Source of the DNA: Paractinoplanes pyxinae
Lineage (GTDB): Bacteria; Actinomycetota; Actinomycetes; Mycobacteriales; Micromonosporaceae
Assembly: GCF_026626335.1 (NCBI RefSeq)
Contig: NZ_JAPNTZ010000008.1
Location: 248,001-312,000, forward strand
Reading direction: 5' to 3'
DNA length: 64,000 nt
The notes beneath the pieces were generated by a model. It searched no databases. It was not told where the DNA came from and worked only from the letters and a program-made list of their open reading frames with translations. The number at the start of each line of letters is the position of its first letter. Positions within the stretch are counted from its first letter, which is position 1. Both the position numbers and the translations under genes were made by a program. This document shows, one piece after another, positions 63,913-64,000 of this stretch.

Positions 63913-63941
63913 AATATACAGTTGATCGTCCTATAGCTGAA
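63913..63941 (-). promoter_or_regulatory. Leaderless promoter of the PadR-type gene
   Basis: On the minus strand TTCAGC (63941-63936), a 17-base spacer and TATATT (63918-63913) lie so that the first transcribed base falls at or next to the A of ATG 63905. No Shine-Dalgarno is present between promoter and start. Confidence 0.55.
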
Positions 63942-64000
63942 CCCGCAAACGTAGGGGTCGGAACGGCGTGCGTGCCGCTGAGGCTGGAAGATCCGCATGG

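Overview
The window is very GC-rich, with short intergenic gaps, frequent GTG/TTG starts and many stop/start overlaps of the ATGA or GTGA type. Gene content (F420-type luciferase-like oxidoreductases, AfsR/SARP, SigE-like ECF sigma factor, actinobacterial PutA, sugar ABC importer without its own ATPase) points to a filamentous actinobacterium, most like Actinoplanes/Micromonosporaceae. No rRNA, tRNA, CRISPR array, insertion sequence or prophage was seen. It reads as ordinary chromosome with a patchwork of short operons.

Region by region. 1-6.8 kb: the 3' end of putA, a flavin-nucleotide protein, a hydroxyacid dehydrogenase divergent from an aminotransferase, a secreted HNH nuclease, an acetyltransferase behind a possible 16-codon leader peptide, a phosphotransferase and a membrane protein whose frame runs antisense into it. 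6.8-10.2 kb: an acyltransferase/glycosyltransferase pair whose glycosyltransferase carries a tandem-repeat linker, a VOC protein and a 0.5-kb intergenic repeat array. 10.2-16.3 kb: a MocR regulator and EamA transporter with overlapping divergent start codons, a glycosyltransferase, an acetyltransferase, the remnant of a VOC gene, and a DUF6817/UBP-zinc-finger/YbaK operon. 16.3-24.7 kb: DUF427 protein, hydrolases, an LLM oxidoreductase, secreted proteins, a second repeat array and an AfsR-type regulator. 24.7-31.6 kb: a two-gene module (membrane-anchored six-repeat protein plus cytosolic partner), a DHFR-like reductase, LURP-one/TauE pair, EF-hand protein and deaminase.

31.6-45.6 kb: OFA transporter with its 32-residue small subunit, ArsR/SRPBCC pair, an alpha-galactosidase plus sugar ABC importer operon, a frameshifted short-chain dehydrogenase, AraC regulator, P1 peptidase and small proteins. 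45.6-51.5 kb: two very large FtsX-type permeases. 51.6-64 kb: an LLM oxidoreductase, a sensor kinase, an aldehyde dehydrogenase/Lrp/FAD-oxidase/saccharopine-dehydrogenase-like cluster that looks like polyamine or GABA catabolism, an XRE regulator, an ECF sigma factor coupled to a membrane protein, and a PadR/membrane-protein pair.

The points most worth a second look are the six-repeat membrane protein and its coupled partner, three tandem-repeat arrays that share a TCGCTC core, the repeat-expanded glycosyltransferase linker, the fully overlapping divergent start codons, the leader peptide with an ideal Shine-Dalgarno, and two decayed genes. Starts are chosen by ribosome-binding sites and family N-termini; functions are from recognised motifs, not database searches.
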